A stretch of DNA of 33,271 bases from Alphaproteobacteria bacterium. Lineage in GTDB: Bacteria; Pseudomonadota; Alphaproteobacteria; UBA7985; JAUIBT01. Numbering within the stretch: position 1 is the first letter of the stretch; each line of letters opens with the position of its first letter. Under the pieces are notes generated by a model. It was not told the origin of the DNA and did no database searches. It saw nothing but the letters and a program-made list of their open reading frames with translations. This document shows positions 28,345 through 33,271 of the stretch, in pieces. The stretch spans positions 1 to 33,271 of the forward strand of contig JAUIHE010000018.1 of the NCBI GenBank assembly GCA_030432195.1, read 5' to 3'. The position numbers were made by a program, and so were the translations under genes.

Positions 28345-31053
28345 ATGTTAATGCGACGCGAAAGGGGTTCGGCACGAGCGACGGGGAGCAGGGCCTCGGC
28401 TTTTGCACCATCTTTAAAGCTGCTGATTTGTGCACTAACGGCCAGTTTGAGCCTTGCTATCAGCGCGGGCTCCGCTTGGGCCTATAGCCAAACGGTAGCC
28501 CTGGTCATTTCCAACTCTGACTATCAGCAGACCGATGACGTTGCTTATGCCGAGCGCGACGCGCAAGCCTTTGCGGATTTTGCAACCGATGTGTTGAACG
28601 CGCGCGTTGTCCATCTAAAGGACTTGGGCACCAACGCCATGAACGAGCTGTTTGGTGATGCCCAACGCTTGGGCAGCATTCGCAATTACATCAATGCGCC
28701 TGATACGGATCTGTATATTTATTACGCTGGCCACGGCACTCACGACGCGCCAGCCTCGGGGCCAGCTAAGAACTATCTCTTGCCGGTGGACGCCAATCCG
28801 GATCAGTCCTTTTTGGCGCGCCAGGCCTATGCAATTGACGATCTGCGGGCCAGCTTGAAGCGCCTGCAACAAGAGGCCATGAGCGATGGCCGCATAACTC
28901 TAGTGCTGGAGTCATGCTTTTCGGGCCTCAACCCCAGCGCTGACGGGCAGGCAAAAGGCCTGCTGCCCGGCGTCTCGGCCCCACCGCTGGGCAAAGCGGT
29001 TGATTTGGAGCTACAGGACATTCGTTTGTGGGCGGCCACATCGCCCGATACGGATTTTGCCGTTTGGGATGATCGCTTTGAACGCGGCGTCTTCACGGAC
29101 GCTCTGCTGTCAGCCTTGCATGGTGGCGCTGCCGATAAAGACAAGGATTTCAAGGTTACCGCCAATGAGCTGGAGGCCTACGTCACGCGGCGCGTGAACC
29201 AGCAAGTTGCCAGCCTGACCCAAGCCGGTCTGGGTTTTCGCCAGCGCCCCACCTTCAGCGGAATGGCGGATAGTGACGTCATCGTCAGCTATCCGGCAGA
29301 GATTTACCCAACCTATGCTACCGATGAACAGCGCCGATACGAGGAGGACTTTGTTGCCTTTGAGCTGTTGGACAAGACCATGCCGCACTTGGCAAGCAGC
29401 GACCCCAACCAACTCGACAGCTTGGTGGGCGAAGTCCGAGATTTCACGGCAACTTGCCAGTTCTGCCAGGGCAACCAAAAGCTTTTCCAGCGTATGAACC
29501 AGCTGCGTCAGCGCTTGCAGACCTGCCGCGCGGAGCAGCGATTGCTAGCCCGAATTGTTGAGCAAAAACGCATCAAGAGCCTTCAGCGATTAGCGGGTCG
29601 TTTGGAGTGCGGCTATGGCGCCGCCGCCATTCAGGCTTGCGTTTCAACGGGCGATTTCACCTCAAGTGCTTGCCAGTGCTTGAGCGATGAACAGTGCTTG
29701 GCGCAGTCGGAAAATCTGACCCCGCGCTGTGACGCCGACCTAGCCAAGATCAGCGATCAGCCCGTGGCCGTGCAAGGCGCGCTCTATGCCAGCTTCACGC
29801 GCGATCATCCCGAATGTGCCATCATTGAAAGCAAGGCAAAGACCGCCCTGGCTGCCTTCTGCCAGACCCAAGCGAGCCTGGCAGGCCTTGGCAGCGACAG
29901 TGCAACGATCGCCGCTCTCACCGGATTTGTCGCTAGCTTTGGCTATTGCGAACGGGCCGTCACGCAAGCAGAGCAGCAAATCGCGTCCCTGGAGACCGAG
30001 CTGCAAGAAGACGTCTGCGAAAGCGATTTCCAGGCTGTTGCACTCAGCAATGATCCGGACCTGCTGGCTGGTTTTGCCTCGACCCATCCATCTTGCCCCG
30101 TGCAGATCGCCGAGGCGCAAATCATCCTCAGTGATTTGAATGAGCGTTTGGGCCAGTGCCAACAGGCTTATTTGGAAGCCGTCGTCAGTGAAGATGTCGA
30201 GGTGCTGGACCGCTTCGTTCAGAACTATGCCATGTGTGCAAATGAAGTCGCGGTTATTGAGCAACGCATCGAAGGCCTGGAGCACCAATATGAACGGGTC
30301 GAAGAGGCCAATGCCTGCATGGCCATTGCAGAACAGCGCCTGCCGCAAAATCAAGAAGAAGGCTTTGCCGTGCTGGAAGAATGTTCGGTTGTCTTCGCCG
30401 ATATTCCCGGCATAACCGAGCGCGCCGATCAACTGCGCGAATCATTCGTGCCGGGTTGTGACCAGATCGACCTGGGCAACGATTGTGTGACGTCGCATCA
30501 AGCCTTTGTCATTGTTCAACAGCACCTCAAAGCAGCGGGCTGTTATGGTGGCGCGATCGACGGCGCCTTCGGGCCCATGTCTCAAAAAGCGCTGGGCACC
30601 TACAACAAAGTAACAGGCGCGAACCTGAGCGTTTCTAGTGAGGCTGCTTTGGTGCAGACAATTGCTTGGTTGGGCGGCAGCTCTGGCGTGGTTTGTCAGC
30701 GCGAAGCCCATTTGGACTATACCAAGCGCCGCGACATCGACCTGTCGCGCCATGCCAACGATATGTATGAACACGGCCTGCGCTTGAGTGTCGCCGAGTG
30801 CGCGCAGCAGTGTAACGCGCTATCGAATTGTATCGGTTTTGCTTACGTGACCAAAAAGAGCACCAAGTATGCGCGCTGTTGGCCGAAGTCCGATTTCGGC
30901 AAGCGCTTCAAGATTTCGGTCGTCGATTTCTACATCAAGCCTGGTGTGAAGGATACCAGTGTCTGGCCAAAGAGCAGTTCGCCAAAGACCAAAAGCGGGA
31001 CCTTCAGCTTTGGCTCCGGTAAAGGCAGTTTCAGTTTCTCGACCAAGCACTAG
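28345..31053 (+). CDS. caspase family (C14) protein with peptidoglycan-binding-like and PAN/Apple-like C-terminal regions
   Basis: QTVALVISNSDYQQTDDVAYAERDAQAFADF; catalytic His LYIYYAGHGTHD (28732..28734), Cys LVLESCFSG (28915..28917); C-term AFVIVQQHLKAAGCYGGAIDGAFGPMSQKALGTYNKVTG and LSVAECAQQCNALSNCIGFAYVTKKSTKYARCWPKS. Start ATG 28345 with upstream GAGGAAAG. Confidence 0.9.
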   Translation: MLMRRERGSARATGSRASAFAPSLKLLICALTASLSLAISAGSAWAYSQTVALVISNSDYQQTDDVAYAERDAQAFADFATDVLNARVVHLKDLGTNAMNELFGDAQRLGSIRNYINAPDTDLYIYYAGHGTHDAPASGPAKNYLLPVDANPDQSFLARQAYAIDDLRASLKRLQQEAMSDGRITLVLESCFSGLNPSADGQAKGLLPGVSAPPLGKAVDLELQDIRLWAATSPDTDFAVWDDRFERGVFTDALLSALHGGAADKDKDFKVTANELEAYVTRRVNQQVASLTQAGLGFRQRPTFSGMADSDVIVSYPAEIYPTYATDEQRRYEEDFVAFELLDKTMPHLASSDPNQLDSLVGEVRDFTATCQFCQGNQKLFQRMNQLRQRLQTCRAEQRLLARIVEQKRIKSLQRLAGRLECGYGAAAIQACVSTGDFTSSACQCLSDEQCLAQSENLTPRCDADLAKISDQPVAVQGALYASFTRDHPECAIIESKAKTALAAFCQTQASLAGLGSDSATIAALTGFVASFGYCERAVTQAEQQIASLETELQEDVCESDFQAVALSNDPDLLAGFASTHPSCPVQIAEAQIILSDLNERLGQCQQAYLEAVVSEDVEVLDRFVQNYAMCANEVAVIEQRIEGLEHQYERVEEANACMAIAEQRLPQNQEEGFAVLEECSVVFADIPGITERADQLRESFVPGCDQIDLGNDCVTSHQAFVIVQQHLKAAGCYGGAIDGAFGPMSQKALGTYNKVTGANLSVSSEAALVQTIAWLGGSSGVVCQREAHLDYTKRRDIDLSRHANDMYEHGLRLSVAECAQQCNALSNCIGFAYVTKKSTKYARCWPKSDFGKRFKISVVDFYIKPGVKDTSVWPKSSSPKTKSGTFSFGSGKGSFSFSTKH

Positions 31054-31075
31054 CCTTGCTGGCATTACGCATTGG

Positions 31076-31107
31076 GCCGCCGACCTGGGAACGGGTTGGC
31101 GGCTTTT
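31076..31107 (+). terminator. Rho-independent terminator downstream of the + strand caspase gene
   Basis: GCCGCCGACC-tgggaacg-GGTTGGCGGC-TTTT; 10-bp stem with one wobble. Confidence 0.78.
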
Positions 31108-31261
31108 CGCTGTTCGCGACCTGGCTTGTCTGTATCTGGGCAAGACGCAGGCATCGGCGTGGCCCAGGCTCTGGGGGCAAACCTAAGCCGCGCTCCCAGT
31201 CCAAGCTCGCCTGCTCACCGGGGACCAACCAGCGGCGCAATCCGTCGAACGAGGAGGGGCT

Positions 31262-32605
31262 ATGAGCCAGTCAGACAACCGCCGCAGCTATCAAACGCGC
31301 GTGCACCCGGACAACTTCCGGCACCGCGATGACCTGCCGGACACCTTGGGTCTGGGCTCCTTTGGCGACTTGGGGCCAGGCGATCCGGCCGTCAGGGAGT
31401 GGCAGGCTGCGGGTCTAGAGCTGCCGCACATTTCCAGTTTACGCGACTATCGCCTTTCGCGCATGCGCGCAAAGTTGGCCGAGCACGGCTGTGCTGCTGG
31501 TCTATTCTATGACCCTGTGAACGTGCGCTATGCAACCGACAGCACCAACATGCAGGTCTGGTGCCTGCACAACGCCGTTCGCTATACGCTGGTCTTCGTT
31601 GACGGCCCGGTGCTGGTCTGGGACTTCCACGGCTGCGAGCACCTCAACAGTCACCTGCCGCTGGTCGATGAAATCCGCAACGCAACCGCCTATTACTACT
31701 TCGCCACTGGCGAGCGCTCGGAGGAGGCCGCCGGTCGCTGGGCGGACGAGGTTCATGAACTCCTGACCCAACACATGGGGACCAGCAAGCGCCTCGCGGT
31801 CGATAAACTGGAGCTGCATGGCAGCAAGGCTTTGGAGGCCAAGGGCTGGCAGCTCTACGATGGTCAGATGGTGGCCGAACAAGCCCGGGCTATCAAAGGC
31901 GCCCAGGAGATCAAGGCGCTGAAGTGCGTGACCTATGCGACAGAAATTGCCATGGGCCACATGCAGGATGCCTTGGTGCCCGGCATCTCTGAACAAGAGC
32001 TGTGGGCGGTCCTGCACCGCGAAAATATCGCGCGCGGTGGCGAGTGGATCGAAACGCGCCTGTTGGCTTCGGGGCCACGCACGAACCCCTGGTTTCAAGA
32101 GTGCTCGTCCCGGCGGGTTGAGAACGGTGACATCGTGGCCTTTGATACCGACCTGGTCGGCGCATGGGGCTATATGTGCGATATCTCGCGCACTTGGCTG
32201 GCGGGCGATCGTGAGGCCACCCCCGAGCAGCGTGAACTCTACAAAATGGCGCGCGAGCAAATTGCCTATAATTTGGAAGTCATCAAGCCGGGCCTCTCTT
32301 TTCTGGAATACAGCGAGCAGGCCTTTGTTTTACCAGACGAATTCCAGGCCAATCGCTATTCGGTCATCACGCACGGGGTAGGGCAGTGCGATGAATATCC
32401 ATCAATCTACTATCCCGCTGACGTCGAGAAAGTGGGCTATGACGGTATCATCGAGCCCGGCATGTGCCTGACCGTGGAGAGCCTGATCGGCAAGGTCGGC
32501 GGGCGCGAGTGCGTCAAGCTGGAAGAGCAGTTGATGGTGACCGAGAGCGGCGTTGAGGTCATGTCGTCCTACCCCTTTGAGGATGAGCGCTTCGGCTTGG
32601 TCTAG
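31262..32605 (+). CDS. M24 family metallopeptidase-fold protein, DddP-like (candidate DMSP lyase)
   Basis: FYDPVNVRYATDSTNMQVW, ENIARGGEWIETRLLASGPRTNPWFQEC, FDTDLVGAWGYMCDISRTW, THGVGQCDEYP, TVESLIG, KLEEQLMV; SD GAGGAGGGG upstream of the ATG. Confidence 0.85.
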   Translation: MSQSDNRRSYQTRVHPDNFRHRDDLPDTLGLGSFGDLGPGDPAVREWQAAGLELPHISSLRDYRLSRMRAKLAEHGCAAGLFYDPVNVRYATDSTNMQVWCLHNAVRYTLVFVDGPVLVWDFHGCEHLNSHLPLVDEIRNATAYYYFATGERSEEAAGRWADEVHELLTQHMGTSKRLAVDKLELHGSKALEAKGWQLYDGQMVAEQARAIKGAQEIKALKCVTYATEIAMGHMQDALVPGISEQELWAVLHRENIARGGEWIETRLLASGPRTNPWFQECSSRRVENGDIVAFDTDLVGAWGYMCDISRTWLAGDREATPEQRELYKMAREQIAYNLEVIKPGLSFLEYSEQAFVLPDEFQANRYSVITHGVGQCDEYPSIYYPADVEKVGYDGIIEPGMCLTVESLIGKVGGRECVKLEEQLMVTESGVEVMSSYPFEDERFGLV

Positions 32606-32758
32606 AGCTTAGTTGGGGAGTGAACCCCGCCCCGTGGCCCCAGCCAGGCGCGGCTTAGCGCAAGTCGCGAATGATTGGCAACACGATTGAGCATGGACTT
32701 GCGTTAGAAATCAGTCAGCTAGAGCGGATGGGTTGTTGCCGCACCGGCGCCCGACCCT

Positions 32759-33271
32759 CTAGTCTTCGCCGTAGCCGTAGGCCTCGATCCAAGGCTGCAA
32801 TTGGGCCATCAAGGGCGCAAAGGCAAATTTGTAAGAACGCCAACGCCCTTGCGCAGTCTTATAGAGCGGTTGCACGACCTGGTTGAAGCTGGGTGTGCGG
32901 ATCATCTCACGCTGCTGCGCGGTCTTGCGGTAGTCGAGTAGGGCGTCTTGCCATTCCAGCCCCAAGAAGCTGAGCAAGGCTTCGCAACGCCCCTGCATGT
33001 CGGCGACCAAGTCTTCGTAGCGCAGGTCAAAGACCGCTAACGGCAGGTGCGTGCGCGCTGCTTGCCACAACCGCATGCTGGCGTCATAGGCGCGCACCGT
33101 GTCCGCCAATGTCAAGAAATTGGCCATAGATTCGTTCACCACGAAGTTTTGCATGAAGCAGCTAAGGCAGGCATCGCAGGGATGACGCAAAGAAAAAACG
33201 AACTTGGCGGCAGGGAATAGGCGTTGGATCAACAAGGCATCCACCAGGTTTAACGGCATCTTATCGACCAG
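32759..33271 (-). CDS. sulfotransferase family protein (C-terminal part; 5' end outside window)
   Basis: LVDKMPLNLVDALLIQRLFPAAKFVFSLRHPCDACLSCFMQNF...YDASMRLWQ...FDLRYEDLVADMQGRCEALLSFLGLEW...YKTAQGRWRSYKF; frame stays open to the window end. Confidence 0.9.
   Translation of the reverse strand: MVDKMPLNLVDALLIQRLFPAAKFVFSLRHPCDACLSCFMQNFVVNESMANFLTLADTVRAYDASMRLWQAARTHLPLAVFDLRYEDLVADMQGRCEALLSFLGLEWQDALLDYRKTAQQREMIRTPSFNQVVQPLYKTAQGRWRSYKFAFAPLMAQLQPWIEAYGYGED

Noticed and set aside
31502-32260. 252-aa minus-strand ORF
   Set aside because: Antisense shadow of the DddP-like gene.

Overview
GC-rich, gene-dense chromosomal window with an alphaproteobacterial flavour. No tRNA, rRNA, CRISPR array or mobile element was recognised. 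Left half: the housekeeping block rplY(partial)-pth-ychF, a porin, a DUF882/YcbK-like protein next to a YcbB/LdtD-like L,D-transpeptidase, an exported hypothetical, an AsmA-family protein, clpS-clpA, two short DUF1127-type ORFs missed by the ORF track, an NnrD-like NAD(P)H-hydrate dehydratase and an orphan 489-aa protein. Right half (about 19.3-31.1 kb): the most interesting region. It carries two divergent, paralogous, apparently exported caspase-like (C14) proteins with intact His/Cys motifs and EF-hand-like loops. Next to them are an exported protein with thrombospondin type-3-like Ca2+-binding repeats and a DUF4384-like C-terminus, a two-haem cytochrome c peroxidase/DHOR-like protein, and an exported protein of unknown function. 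The window ends with a DddP-like M24 protein (candidate DMSP lyase) and a truncated sulfotransferase. Functional proposals for the caspase locus are inference; no database search was run.
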